Below are positions 7,597 through 16,297 of a DNA stretch of 64,000 nucleotides, in pieces. The notes under the pieces are model-generated. The model had not been told where the DNA came from. It saw only the letters and a program-made list of their open reading frames with translations, and did no database searches. The DNA lies in the NCBI GenBank assembly GCA_026928255.1, contig JAIXKJ010000003.1:1-64000 (forward strand). Direction: 5' to 3'. The stretch comes from Anaerolineales bacterium. GTDB taxonomy: Bacteria > Chloroflexota > Anaerolineae > Anaerolineales > Villigracilaceae. Position 1 is the first letter of the stretch. Each line of letters opens with the position of its first letter. A program made the position numbers and the translations under genes.

Positions 7597-9921
7597 TCAA
7601 CCTCGCAATCTCGCGGCGGCAATCGCCGCCTGTCCCAGCGAAAGCCCGCCGTCGTTGGTCGGAACTTCGCGGTGAATGAAAACATCCGCGCCGTCTTTTT
7701 CCAGCAAAGAAACAGTTTGTCGCAGCAAAAATAAATTTTGCCACACGCCGCCCGAAAGGACGACTTTTTGAATCGCAGTTTCGCGCCGAATTTGCGCGAC
7801 GGTTTCGCGCGTCATCTCGGCGACGCCGTTATGAAAACGCGCCGAAATTTTTGAAATCGAGACTCCCGCCAAACAGTCTTGAATTAAATTTTCAATCGCG
7901 CCGCGAACTTCAATTTGACCTTTTTCTACGCCGAAGAGATATTTCTGCGCCTCTGTCGAATCTGCCAGCGCTTCAAACTCAATCGCCGCTTGCCCTTCGT
8001 AGTTGACCGTTTGCCGCGCGCCTGCCAAAGCCGCCGCCGCGTCGAAGAGCCTGCCCATCGAAGAAGTCGGCGGCGTGTTAATGCGTTTCTCCAATTGAAT
8101 TTTGAGCGTCGTCAAATCTTCGGCGCAAAACTCGCGGACGGATTCAAGCGCGTCGTCCCATTCCAAACCGAGACTCCACAACAGCGCCAGCGCCGTCCGC
8201 GCCGGTTTTTTGATCGCCGCGTCCCCGCCCGCCAGCGGAAAGTAGGTCAAATGCGCGGCGCGTTGAAAGGCGCGATAATCCGCAACGAGAAATTCTCCGC
8301 CCCAAATTGCGCCGTCTTCGCCGTAACCTGTGCCGTCGAATGAAACGCCGACGACGGGTTCGTTCAATCCGCGCTCCGCCATGCAAGCGGCGATGTGCGC
8401 GTGATGATGCTGAACGGCGAGGGCGGGAATGTTTTCGCGTTCGGCTCGTTCCAAAGCGCAGCGCGTCGCCAAGTAATTGGGGTGCATGTCGTGCGCCAAC
8501 GCTTCGGGCTTAACGCGGAAGAGGCGTTCAAAATGCGCGACTCCTTGCTCGAAGGATTTCAGCGTTTCGTAATTTTCCATATCGCCGATATGGTGGCTGA
8601 GGAAAGCGTAATTTTCATGCGTAACGCAAAAGGCGTTTTTCAATTCCGCGCCTGTCGCTAAAATTTGCGGAACGCGAAACGGCAACTTCACGGGAAAAGG
8701 GGAGTACCCGCGCGAACGGCGCAGGGGATAAATAGACGAAGATTTGAACGTTGAAAGGTTTGAACGTTCAAACGTCCTGACTACGGAGTCGTCGCAGCGA
8801 ATGTGAATATCGCGGTTGTGCATGAGGAAAGCGTCGGCGAGGCGGGCGAGGCGTTGACGGGCTTCGTCATTGCCGGTCGCTATCGGCTCTTCGGAGAGAT
8901 TTCCGCTGGTCATCACCAACGGCGGAAGAACGGACGATAAGGGTTTCAGCGAATCTAGAAATAATAAATAATGCAACGGCGTGTAAGGCAGCATCACGCC
9001 CAGCCATGTTTGCTTGGGCGCGACTTCTTCGGCGATGTTTGATTCGGGACGTTTCCTTAACAAAACAATCGGGCGGGCGGACGAGGTCAGCAGTTCGCGT
9101 TCGGCTTCGGAGACGAAGCAATGGCGTTCTATCGTTTGCAAGTCGGGCGCCATCAGCGCGAAGGGTTTATCTGCGCGCAGTTTGCGGGCGCGGAGTTTGC
9201 TCACAGCGGCGGCGTTGGTCGCGTCGCAGGCGAGGTGAAATCCGCCTAACCCTTTGACGGCGAGGATTTCGCCGTTTCGTAAGGCGTTGCGCGTTTCTTG
9301 AAGCGCTTCGTCCGCGACGAAAGATTTTTCCGCGCCCAAACGCTCGAAGGAAATTTGCGGTCCGCAGGCTGGGCAAGCGACGGGTTGCGCGTGAAAGCGG
9401 CGGTCGCTGGGGTCTTTATATTCGCGCGCGCAATCGGGACATAATTCAAAGTTCGCCATCGTCGTCTGCGGGCGGTCGTAGGGAATATCTTGAATGATGG
9501 TGAAGCGCGGCCCGCAATTTGTGCAGTTGATAAACGGATAACGATAGCGTCGGTCGGCGGGGTTGAAGAGTTCGCGCAGGCAATCGTCGCAGACGGCGAC
9601 GTCGGGCGAGATGGGCTGAAAAGCGCCGTCCACGCTTTGAGAGCGGATAATGTCAAATTGGGCGAATCCGTTTGCGGGTCCGAAGGCGGCGGAGAAGTCG
9701 TCAACGCGCGAGAGCGACGGCGCGTCGTCGCGCAATTTTTGCAGAAAAATTTGCAGCGTTTCTTCGTCGCCGTCGGCTTCGATGTCCACGCCCGCCGACG
9801 TGTTTTTGACCCAACCTGTCAGCCGCAACGTCGAGGCGAGGTTGTAAACGAAGGGGCGAAAACCGACCCCTTGCACGACGCCGCCGATGTGAATTTTTAC
9901 GCCGCGTTTTGGACGAGCCAT
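7597..9921 (-). CDS. hypF: Carbamoyltransferase HypF
   Basis: HypF makes carbamoyl-adenylate from carbamoyl phosphate and ATP and transfers the carbamoyl group to HypE. The 774-residue protein shows all four domains: acylphosphatase (VQGVGFRPFVYNLA near residue 15), two zinc-finger-like CxxC pairs (CDDC...CTNC and CPDC...CPAC, about 105-185), a YrdC-like domain (about 200-390), and a Kae1-like C-terminal domain with HHHAHIAACMAE and VSFDGTGYGEDG. The start at 9921 is favoured because MARPKRGVKIHIGG is the family N-terminus; it overlaps the hypB end by 25 bases. A low-complexity insert (RTFERSNLSTFKSSS) at about 8741-8776 looks repeat-derived. Confidence 0.96.
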   Translation of the reverse strand: MARPKRGVKIHIGGVVQGVGFRPFVYNLASTLRLTGWVKNTSAGVDIEADGDEETLQIFLQKLRDDAPSLSRVDDFSAAFGPANGFAQFDIIRSQSVDGAFQPISPDVAVCDDCLRELFNPADRRYRYPFINCTNCGPRFTIIQDIPYDRPQTTMANFELCPDCAREYKDPSDRRFHAQPVACPACGPQISFERLGAEKSFVADEALQETRNALRNGEILAVKGLGGFHLACDATNAAAVSKLRARKLRADKPFALMAPDLQTIERHCFVSEAERELLTSSARPIVLLRKRPESNIAEEVAPKQTWLGVMLPYTPLHYLLFLDSLKPLSSVLPPLVMTSGNLSEEPIATGNDEARQRLARLADAFLMHNRDIHIRCDDSVVRTFERSNLSTFKSSSIYPLRRSRGYSPFPVKLPFRVPQILATGAELKNAFCVTHENYAFLSHHIGDMENYETLKSFEQGVAHFERLFRVKPEALAHDMHPNYLATRCALERAERENIPALAVQHHHAHIAACMAERGLNEPVVGVSFDGTGYGEDGAIWGGEFLVADYRAFQRAAHLTYFPLAGGDAAIKKPARTALALLWSLGLEWDDALESVREFCAEDLTTLKIQLEKRINTPPTSSMGRLFDAAAALAGARQTVNYEGQAAIEFEALADSTEAQKYLFGVEKGQIEVRGAIENLIQDCLAGVSISKISARFHNGVAEMTRETVAQIRRETAIQKVVLSGGVWQNLFLLRQTVSLLEKDGADVFIHREVPTNDGGLSLGQAAIAAARLRG
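8741..8776. repeat. Degenerate heptamer-type repeat inside hypF
   Basis: Short units such as TTGAACG, TTGAAAG and TTCAAACG recur with roughly 7-base spacing. They encode an out-of-family Ser/Thr-rich stretch of HypF between the YrdC-like and Kae1-like parts. The repeat resembles the (AAGGTTG/AAAGTTG)n arrays in priA. Confidence 0.45.
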
Positions 9922-10550
9922 TTGATCCACGCTTCTAGCCCTTCGCCGCTGCGGCACGAAAGCGGGAAGACGGCGGCGCTGGGGTTGAGGACGCGCGCGC
10001 CTTGCAGAAAATAATCCATGCGAAAATCTACATAGGGCAGGAGGTCTATTTTGTTGACGATTAGCGCGTCCACGCCGCGATAAGACCCCGGATATTTATA
10101 GGGCTTGTCGTCGCCTTCCGGCACGGACGCGACCAACACGGTCTTGTGCGTTCCGAGTTTGAAATTTGCCGGGCAAACGAGGTTGCCGACGTTCTCGACG
10201 ATGAGCAGGTCGTATTGCGTCAGGTCGAGTTGGTCGAGCGCGCCGCGCAACATGACCGCGTCGAGATGGCAATCGCCGCCCGTGTTGATTTGCACGGAAG
10301 CGCTCGCGCCCGCCGCGGCGGCGCGGTCGCTGTCGAGCGAAGTGGCGATGTCGCCGTCCACCGTCGCCACGCGCAGACGACCTTTCAGCAAAGGAAGAGT
10401 CCGCTCGATGAGCGAGGTTTTTCCCGCGCCGGGCGAGGCGATAATGTTGATAGAAAACACGCCCGCCGCTTGAATGCGCTCGAAGTTTTCTTGCGCGAGG
10501 CGGTCGTTGGCGTTGAGGATATTTTCGACGACAGAGATTCTTTGAGTCAT
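9897..10550 (-). CDS. hypB: Hydrogenase/urease nickel GTPase HypB
   Basis: HypB is the GTPase that works with HypA to load nickel into [NiFe] hydrogenase. The 217-residue protein has a P-loop (SPGAGKTS, 39-46), the metal-binding GGDCHLDA (Cys94, His95), VGNLVCP (Cys126) and the GTP-specificity motif NKIDL near 162. It lacks the N-terminal His-rich nickel store seen in some homologues, so it is probably not a storage form. No SD precedes the ATG. Instead a TAAAAT hexamer ends six bases before it (10557-10562, minus), hinting at a second, leaderless promoter inside the operon. Confidence 0.96.
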   Translation of the reverse strand: MTQRISVVENILNANDRLAQENFERIQAAGVFSINIIASPGAGKTSLIERTLPLLKGRLRVATVDGDIATSLDSDRAAAAGASASVQINTGGDCHLDAVMLRGALDQLDLTQYDLLIVENVGNLVCPANFKLGTHKTVLVASVPEGDDKPYKYPGSYRGVDALIVNKIDLLPYVDFRMDYFLQGARVLNPSAAVFPLSCRSGEGLEAWIKWLVQNAA

Positions 10551-10623
10551 GCGGCGATTTTACGTCGAGTCGCTTTTTTGACGTAGTCTCTTTTTCCCTC
10601 TATTAAGATGATTTTCGTCTATA

Positions 10624-10968
10624 TTAATTTTCGACGTCTATCGCTTCGAGAAAAAATTCTTCGCCGCTGATAATCTTCGCGCCGACTCCGCCGCACTGCG
10701 GGCAAATCAACTCGCTTTGGCTGGGACGATATTTGTGGAAGCAAATCATGCATTGCAGTTCGGCAGAGACGCGGCGAAAGCGGAGAGTCGCTTTTTCGGC
10801 GATGGTGTCTTTGGCGATGGTCTCCCAATAAAATTGGACGGAATCGTCCACCATGCTGGACAGTTCGCCGACGACGATATACAAGGCGACGATTTGTTTG
10901 GCGTTCGCTTTTTCCGCGCGTTCGAGCGCGATTTTTAATAAGGCTTGGGCGGCGGGGAGTTCGTGCAT
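10624..10968 (-). CDS. hypA: Hydrogenase nickel-insertion protein HypA
   Basis: HypA (114 residues) passes nickel to the hydrogenase large-subunit precursor together with HypB. The N-terminal MHEL gives the Ni-binding His2. The zinc site is two CxxC pairs (Cys73/Cys76 and Cys89/Cys92). It is the first gene of the operon hypA-B-F-C-D-E. A TGCTATACT extended -10 lies exactly six bases before the ATG, so the mRNA probably starts at or beside the start codon. A 73-base gap without a strong terminator separates it from hypB. Confidence 0.96.
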   Translation of the reverse strand: MHELPAAQALLKIALERAEKANAKQIVALYIVVGELSSMVDDSVQFYWETIAKDTIAEKATLRFRRVSAELQCMICFHKYRPSQSELICPQCGGVGAKIISGEEFFLEAIDVEN

Positions 10969-10974
10969 GAAAAA

Positions 10975-10983
10975 AGTATAGCA
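10975..10983 (-). promoter_or_regulatory. Extended -10 of the hyp operon, leaderless arrangement
   Basis: Minus-strand TGCTATACT ends six bases before the hypA ATG. With the usual 6-7 base distance from -10 to start point, transcription would begin at the A of ATG. No SD fits in the gap. Confidence 0.7.
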
Positions 10984-11071
10984 TAACCGCCTTTTGTCAG
11001 AATGAGAATTTATCGGCGTTTATTTGTGGTAAATTTTGACGGAAGAAATTTTTCGGAAAAGGAAAACAAAA

Positions 11072-12361
11072 ATGAAAATCACAGTCATCGGCGGCGGCTC
11101 GACTTACACGCCCGAACTGGTCAACGGGTTTTTAGCGCGGACGGAGTCGCTTCCCATCTCGGAACTTTGGCTGATGGACATTGACGAAGAACGCTTGAAA
11201 GTTGTCGGCGGTTTCGCGCAACGAATGGTTGCGGCGAAGGGTGACCCCTTCCGCGTAGTTTTGTCCGCTTCGCAGCGCGAGGCGATTGCAGGTGCGGATT
11301 ACGTCGTTACGCAATTGCGCGTCGGCGAGATGGCGGCGCGGCGCGGCGACGAATATCTCGGCTTGCGGCACGGCTTAATTGGGCAAGAGACGACGGGCGT
11401 GGGCGGCATGGCGAAAGCGTTGCGAACGATCCCCGTGATTTTGGACATCGCCAAAGACGTGCGCGAGACCGCGCCGAACGCGCTGTTGGCGAACTTCACC
11501 AACCCTGCGGGTTTGGTTACCGAAGCGCTGACGCGCTACGCGGCGGACGTCCGCTCGGTGGGCGTTTGCAACGTTGGCATCACGGCGAAGATGAAAATCC
11601 TCGACGAGTTGGAAAAAGCGACCGGGCAAAGAGTCGAAGCGAGCCGCGCGCATTTGAACACGCTGGGGTTGAATCACCTCACTTGGCATCGCGGCTTTAC
11701 AGTGGACGGCGAAGAAATGTGGGGGCGAGTTTTCCCTGCTTATGTGGAGGAGGTGAAAGCGCAAGAAGAGTCGGAGTGGGACGTCCGCACGTTGGAAACG
11801 CTGAGGATGATTCCCAATTATTATTTGCAGTATTTCTATTACACGCAAAAAAAATTAGACGAGCAAAAGAAATGGCCGCCCTCTCGCGCCGAACAAGTGA
11901 TGGAAATTGAAAAAGATTTATTGCGCGAGTACGCCGACCCGAACCTTAACGAACCGCCCGCCGACCTGATGAAGCGCGGCGGCGCGTATTACTCGACGCT
12001 GGCGACGCAACTCGTCAACGCGCATTACAACGACTTGGGCGAAACGCACGTCGTCAACGTCCGCAACGCGGGCGCGGTGAAGGAGTACCCCGCCGATTGG
12101 GTCTTGGAACTTCCCGCCAAAGTAGACCGACAAGGGATTCATCCGCTGCCCGCCGAGCCGCTTCCGCCCGCTTGTTTTGGGCTGTTGGCGCAGGTCAAGA
12201 TGTACGAGCTGCTGACTGTCGAAGCGGCGGTGCACGGCGATCGAGACGCGCTCTATCAGGCGCTGTTGACTCATCCGTTGGGGCCAAGCGCCGATCAGGT
12301 GCAAGCCGTGCTGGACGACTTGCTGGAAGTCAACAAGCGGTGGTTGGGACAATTTTCGTAA
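11072..12361 (+). CDS. GH4-family glycosidase (6-phospho-beta-glucosidase type)
   Basis: GH4 enzymes hydrolyse (often 6-phosphorylated) glycosides using NAD and a divalent metal through a redox elimination mechanism. The 429-residue protein has the NAD-binding N-terminus MKITVIGGGSTYTPEL, a conserved FTNPAG near residue 145, the metal-site Cys in SVGVCNVGI near 170, and GLNHLTW near 200. I chose ATG 11072 (SD GGAAAAGG upstream) over an in-frame TTG at 11036. A sugar kinase gene follows after nine bases, so the pair may phosphorylate then cleave a sugar. No PTS or ABC sugar transporter is nearby. The exact substrate is not readable. Confidence 0.87.
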   Translation: MKITVIGGGSTYTPELVNGFLARTESLPISELWLMDIDEERLKVVGGFAQRMVAAKGDPFRVVLSASQREAIAGADYVVTQLRVGEMAARRGDEYLGLRHGLIGQETTGVGGMAKALRTIPVILDIAKDVRETAPNALLANFTNPAGLVTEALTRYAADVRSVGVCNVGITAKMKILDELEKATGQRVEASRAHLNTLGLNHLTWHRGFTVDGEEMWGRVFPAYVEEVKAQEESEWDVRTLETLRMIPNYYLQYFYYTQKKLDEQKKWPPSRAEQVMEIEKDLLREYADPNLNEPPADLMKRGGAYYSTLATQLVNAHYNDLGETHVVNVRNAGAVKEYPADWVLELPAKVDRQGIHPLPAEPLPPACFGLLAQVKMYELLTVEAAVHGDRDALYQALLTHPLGPSADQVQAVLDDLLEVNKRWLGQFS

Positions 12362-12370
12362 GGATGAAGG

Positions 12371-13381
12371 ATGAATAATAACGCGCGTTACTTTCTCGGC
12401 GTGGACGTCGGCTCGTCGAAGACGCACGCCTTAATCGCCGACGAACGCGGGCAATGCGTCGGCTTTGGCGAGGCGGGCTGCGGCAATTATCAAATGGTCG
12501 GCTACGACGGTTTGCGCGAGGTCTTGCTCAAATCAACGGACGGCGCGTTGAAAATGAGCGGCGTAGAAAAAGGTCAAATAGCCGGCGCGGGCTTCGGCGT
12601 GTCGGGTTGCGATTTTCCGTCCGACCGCGAACCGCATCTGCGCGAGATTGCCGCGCTGGGGTTGACTTGTCCGCTGGACGTGGTCAACGACGGAACGCTT
12701 GGTCTGCTGGCGGGGGCGACGCGCGGAATCGGCGTCAACGTAACGGCGGGGTCGTCCAACAATTGCCGCGCCAGAAACGCGCAAGGCGTGGAGGGGCGCA
12801 TTGTCGGCAACGGCGCGATGTTTGGCGAGTACGGCGGCGCGAGCGAGATTTTGGCGCGCGGCTTGCAGATGGTCAACTACGCTTGGATTAAGCGCATCCC
12901 GCCCACGGCGCTGACGAAGATTTACGTCGAGGCGGTCGGCGCGAAAGACGAGTTGGATTTAATGGAAGGTTTGTCAAACGGAAATTATCACCTCTTCCAT
13001 TATTTAGTTTTGCAAATCGCGCAGGCGGCGCGCGAAGGCGACGCGGCGGCGCTTGAAATTTTTTACTGGGCGGGCGCGGAACTGGGCATGTTGGCGGTTG
13101 CGGCGGCGCGTCAAATTGGCATGGAAAACGACGCGCTGGAAATCGTCCAATCGGGGAGCGTGTTTAAGGCGGGGGAATTAATAACCGCCGCCATGAAAGC
13201 GACGGTTTTGAAGCATTGTCCAAAAGCGAAGTTAATTCGGCTGGACGCGCCGCCAGCGACGGGGGCGGTTTTGCTCGGCATGGAGCAAGCCCAAACGGAC
13301 GGCTACGCTGTCCGCGACGCGCTTTTGCAAAGCGCCAAAGACCTGGTCGGCGAGCAGCGAGAGAAAAATCATTATGGGTAA
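12371..13381 (+). CDS. BadF/BadG-type ATPase, probable N-acetylglucosamine or related sugar kinase
   Basis: This 336-residue ASKHA-fold kinase belongs to the group that includes human GlcNAc kinase. Phosphate-1 motif GVDVGSSKTHALIADE is at residues 10-25, VVNDGTLG near 98 and a TAGSSNNCRARN loop near 119. The start ATG follows AAGGA by six bases. It is paired with the GH4 gene. Cleavage of a phosphosugar plus amino-sugar salvage is a reasonable role, but it is inferred from context. The 3' end overlaps the convergent asnS gene by about 10 bases. Confidence 0.8.
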   Translation: MNNNARYFLGVDVGSSKTHALIADERGQCVGFGEAGCGNYQMVGYDGLREVLLKSTDGALKMSGVEKGQIAGAGFGVSGCDFPSDREPHLREIAALGLTCPLDVVNDGTLGLLAGATRGIGVNVTAGSSNNCRARNAQGVEGRIVGNGAMFGEYGGASEILARGLQMVNYAWIKRIPPTALTKIYVEAVGAKDELDLMEGLSNGNYHLFHYLVLQIAQAAREGDAAALEIFYWAGAELGMLAVAAARQIGMENDALEIVQSGSVFKAGELITAAMKATVLKHCPKAKLIRLDAPPATGAVLLGMEQAQTDGYAVRDALLQSAKDLVGEQREKNHYG

Positions 13382-14715
13382 ATCCGCTTAATTGTGCGCG
13401 GAAATGGAATCGCCTCGCGGACGTGTTCGATGCCGCACATCCACGCCACCACGCGCTCGACGCCCATGCCAAATCCGCTGTGGGCGACCGAGCCGTATTT
13501 GCGAAGTTCCAAATACCACTTGTACGCTTCTTCGGGCAAACCCTCTTTGTGAATGCGCGCCAGCAATTTTTCGGGGTCGCTCATGCGTTCCGAGCCGCCG
13601 CAGATTTCGCCATAGCCCTCGGGCGCGAGCAAATCCACGCTTTTGCAGACCTCGGGGCGACCGGGCCACGGCTCCATATAAAAGGCTTTCACGGCGGAAG
13701 GATAACCGTACACGAACACGGGCTTGTCGTAAAGTTTGGTAATCTCCGTCTCGTGCGGCGCACCAAAATCCATACCCCATTCGAATTTGAGCAGTTCTTT
13801 CCGCTCAGGGTCGGTCTCTTTTTCATACAGGTCAATCAGATGTTTTGCCGCATCATCATACGACATGCGCGGGAAAGGCGCGGAGATGTTTTCCAGTTTC
13901 ACCGCATCTCGTCCAAGGAATTTCAATTCCGCCGCGCACTTCTCCAAAACAGTCTGCGCGATGAACGTAATCAAGCCCTCTTCAACGTCCATCAATTGGT
14001 CGAGGTCGCAAAAGGCAATTTCGGGTTCGAGCATCCAAAACTCGGTCAGGTGGCGGCGCGTCTTCGATTTTTCCGCGCGGAAGGTGGGACCGAAGCAATA
14101 AACCTTCCCGAATGCGAAGATATTCGCTTCATTGTAGAGTTGTCCCGTCTGCGCCAGATAAGCTTTCCCTTCATCGAAATATTCGGTTTCGAAGAGCGTC
14201 GTCGTCCCTTCGGCGGCGGCGGGAGTGAGAATCGGCGTGCTCATTTCGACGAAGCCGTTCTCGTCCAGCCATTGGCGCGTCGCCGCCATCACTACCGCGC
14301 GGACGCGCAAAATCGCCCATTGACTCTGCATCCGAATCCACAGGTGGCGGTGGTCGAGCGCGAAGTCGGGACCATGATCTTTGAGCGCCATCGGGTAATC
14401 CAAATCGGCGGCTTGCACAATTTGCAAATCCTTAATGCCGACTTCGTATCCGCCAGGGATGCCGGGCGCGCGTTGGTCTTCGCGCACAGAACCCGTGATG
14501 ATGACCGACGATTCTTGCGGAAGATGAGTTATCCGGTCGAAGGTTTCAGGTTGCAGGTCGCCTTTGAATGCCACGCACTGAACAAAACCCGAACCGTCGC
14601 GCACGAGCAAAAAGGCGAGTTTGCCTTTGTGCGTGCGATTGTACACCCAGCCTTTGAGGATAATGTCTTGACCGACATAATTTGATATGTTTGATACGCT
14701 GACGTGAGAGGGCAT
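13372..14715 (-). CDS. asnS: Asparaginyl-tRNA synthetase
   Basis: AsnRS charges tRNA-Asn with asparagine. The 447-residue class IIb enzyme has an N-terminal OB-fold anticodon domain (GWVYNRTHKGKLAFLLVRDG, about 22-41), motif 2 around FGPTFRAEKSKTRRHLTEFWM (about 207-227, given as its span) and motif 3 GFGMGVERVVAWMCG near 420. The C-terminus IPFPRTIKRIYP is typical of AsnRS rather than AspRS. An SD (AAGGA) precedes the ATG. Since AsnRS is present, GatCAB encoded upstream is probably needed mainly for Gln-tRNA-Gln. It is last in the aspS-gat-asnS cluster. Confidence 0.95.
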   Translation of the reverse strand: MPSHVSVSNISNYVGQDIILKGWVYNRTHKGKLAFLLVRDGSGFVQCVAFKGDLQPETFDRITHLPQESSVIITGSVREDQRAPGIPGGYEVGIKDLQIVQAADLDYPMALKDHGPDFALDHRHLWIRMQSQWAILRVRAVVMAATRQWLDENGFVEMSTPILTPAAAEGTTTLFETEYFDEGKAYLAQTGQLYNEANIFAFGKVYCFGPTFRAEKSKTRRHLTEFWMLEPEIAFCDLDQLMDVEEGLITFIAQTVLEKCAAELKFLGRDAVKLENISAPFPRMSYDDAAKHLIDLYEKETDPERKELLKFEWGMDFGAPHETEITKLYDKPVFVYGYPSAVKAFYMEPWPGRPEVCKSVDLLAPEGYGEICGGSERMSDPEKLLARIHKEGLPEEAYKWYLELRKYGSVAHSGFGMGVERVVAWMCGIEHVREAIPFPRTIKRIYP

Positions 14716-14769
14716 GAGGAGTCCTTTTTGTTTTGTTGTCTCTGATTTTACTTCAATTCAAGCGACGCT

Positions 14770-16254
14770 TTACTTCCTTCGCTCTTCCAAACCTTTTAAC
14801 ATTAACTCCTTCGTCAGCGCGGGATCGGCTTTGCCTTTGGTGGCTCTCGCTGCTTGACCGACGAACCATTGCAGCAAGGTTTCTTTGCCCGCGTGATATT
14901 TTTCAATTTCAGACGGGTTATCGTCCAAAATTTTTGTAACGATTTCTTGAATCAAATTTTCGTCGGAAACTTGCGCCAGATTTTTCTCTTTGACAATTTG
15001 TTCGGGGTCGCCGCCCGCCTTGACCATTTCATTGAACACGACTTTGGCGGAATTCCCGCTGATGATTTTGTTCGTCGTCATGTCAATCAATTTGGCGAAA
15101 GATTCGGGAGAAAGAGTCAACTCGTCAATGGAGAGATTCGATTCGTTAAGGGTACGCATCAACTCGCCCGCAATCCACGAGTGGACAGCCTTCGCCGAAC
15201 TTTTTGATTTCGACAACACGGCTTCAAAGTAATTGGCAAGCGAAAGTTCGGAGGTGAGAAAACGCGCTTCGGACGGAGTCAGCCCGAAATCCGAGATGAA
15301 GCGCGAAGTTTTCGCCTCGGGCAATTCGGGCAGGCGCTTCCGAATCGAGTCAATCCACGCATCCGATAATTTCAGCGGCGGCAAATCGGGTTCGGGGAAA
15401 TAGCGGTAATCGTGCGCGTCTTCCTTCGAGCGCTGACTGGTCGTTACGCCGCGCGCGTCGTCCCAGCCGAGCGTTTCTTGAATCACTTCGCCGCCAGCTT
15501 CGTAAATTTTGATTTGACGCTCGATCTCATATTGCGCGGCGCGAGTCAGCGCGCGAAAACTGTTGAGGTTTTTGATTTCGGTTCGCGTCCTCAATTCCTC
15601 GCTGCCGACGGGGCGCACGGAGACGTTCGCCTCAAAGCGCAACACGCCCTTTTCCATGTCGCCCGAGTTGACGCCGAGATAACGCAAAATGGCGCGGATT
15701 TTCGTTGTGTAATCGAGCGCGGCTTCGACGGTTCGCATGTCAGGCTCGGAGACGATTTCCAAAAGCGGCACGCCCGCGCGGTTGAAATCCACGAGCGCGT
15801 AATTTTTTTCGTGACTTAACTTGGCGGTGTCTTCTTCGATATGAACGCGGCGAACCCGAACCCGAAGTTGTTCCCTCGCCCCTAACCCCTCTCCTAAAAG
15901 GAGAGGGGTTAGGGGCGAGGTTACATCCATCCAGCCCCGCTCGGCAATCGGCAATTCGTATTGCGAGATTTGATAGCCTTTGGGCAAGTCGGGATAAAAA
16001 TAATTTTTTCGCGCAAAGGTGTTGTGTTTGTTGATGGAGCAATTCAACGCCAGCCCGACCAACGCCGCGAGTTCTGTCGCTTTTTTGTTGGCGACGGGCA
16101 ACGCGCCAGGCAGTCCCGTGCAGACGGGGCAGATGTTGACGTTCGGCTCAGGCGCGGAGGCATAATCGGCAGAGCAACTGCAAAACATTTTGGAGTTAGT
16201 CAGCAGTTCGCCGTGAATTTCAAGTCCGATGACGGGTTCGTAGGTTAGTTTCAT
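14770..16254 (-). CDS. gatB: Aspartyl/glutamyl-tRNA amidotransferase subunit B (with palindrome insert)
   Basis: GatB binds misacylated Glu-tRNA-Gln or Asp-tRNA-Asn and activates it for amidation. The 494-residue protein has the N-terminal [16 protein letters not shown], the zinc-type cysteine pair [18 protein letters not shown], and a C-terminal YqeY-like tail domain. Around residues 112-135 the usual loop before [14 protein letters not shown] contains an extra stretch, [14 protein letters not shown], encoded by a 22-bp perfect palindrome (15874-15920). It stays in frame and the gene looks otherwise intact. An AT-rich HNH gene separates it from gatA. No SD was seen. Confidence 0.94.
   Translation of the reverse strand: MKLTYEPVIGLEIHGELLTNSKMFCSCSADYASAPEPNVNICPVCTGLPGALPVANKKATELAALVGLALNCSINKHNTFARKNYFYPDLPKGYQISQYELPIAERGWMDVTSPLTPLLLGEGLGAREQLRVRVRRVHIEEDTAKLSHEKNYALVDFNRAGVPLLEIVSEPDMRTVEAALDYTTKIRAILRYLGVNSGDMEKGVLRFEANVSVRPVGSEELRTRTEIKNLNSFRALTRAAQYEIERQIKIYEAGGEVIQETLGWDDARGVTTSQRSKEDAHDYRYFPEPDLPPLKLSDAWIDSIRKRLPELPEAKTSRFISDFGLTPSEARFLTSELSLANYFEAVLSKSKSSAKAVHSWIAGELMRTLNESNLSIDELTLSPESFAKLIDMTTNKIISGNSAKVVFNEMVKAGGDPEQIVKEKNLAQVSDENLIQEIVTKILDDNPSEIEKYHAGKETLLQWFVGQAARATKGKADPALTKELMLKGLEERRK
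15874..15920. repeat. 22-bp perfect palindrome inserted in frame in gatB
   Basis: Left arm 15874-15895 (CCTCGCCCCTAACCCCTCTC...) and right arm 15899-15920 are exact complements around an AAA loop. The same design (CCCTCACCCTAGCCC-type arms, 3-base loop) recurs between genes at 51468-51516. It is a REP/MITE-like dispersed unit. Confidence 0.85.
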
Positions 16255-16297
16255 AGTTGATTAGTCTTTTAGTTTGATAGTCAATTATCTTGTAGAA

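Noticed and set aside
13216..14685. 489-codon open frame on the plus strand
   Set aside because: It is antisense to asnS, whose class II motifs are clear. The frame is open only because of GC-skewed codon use.
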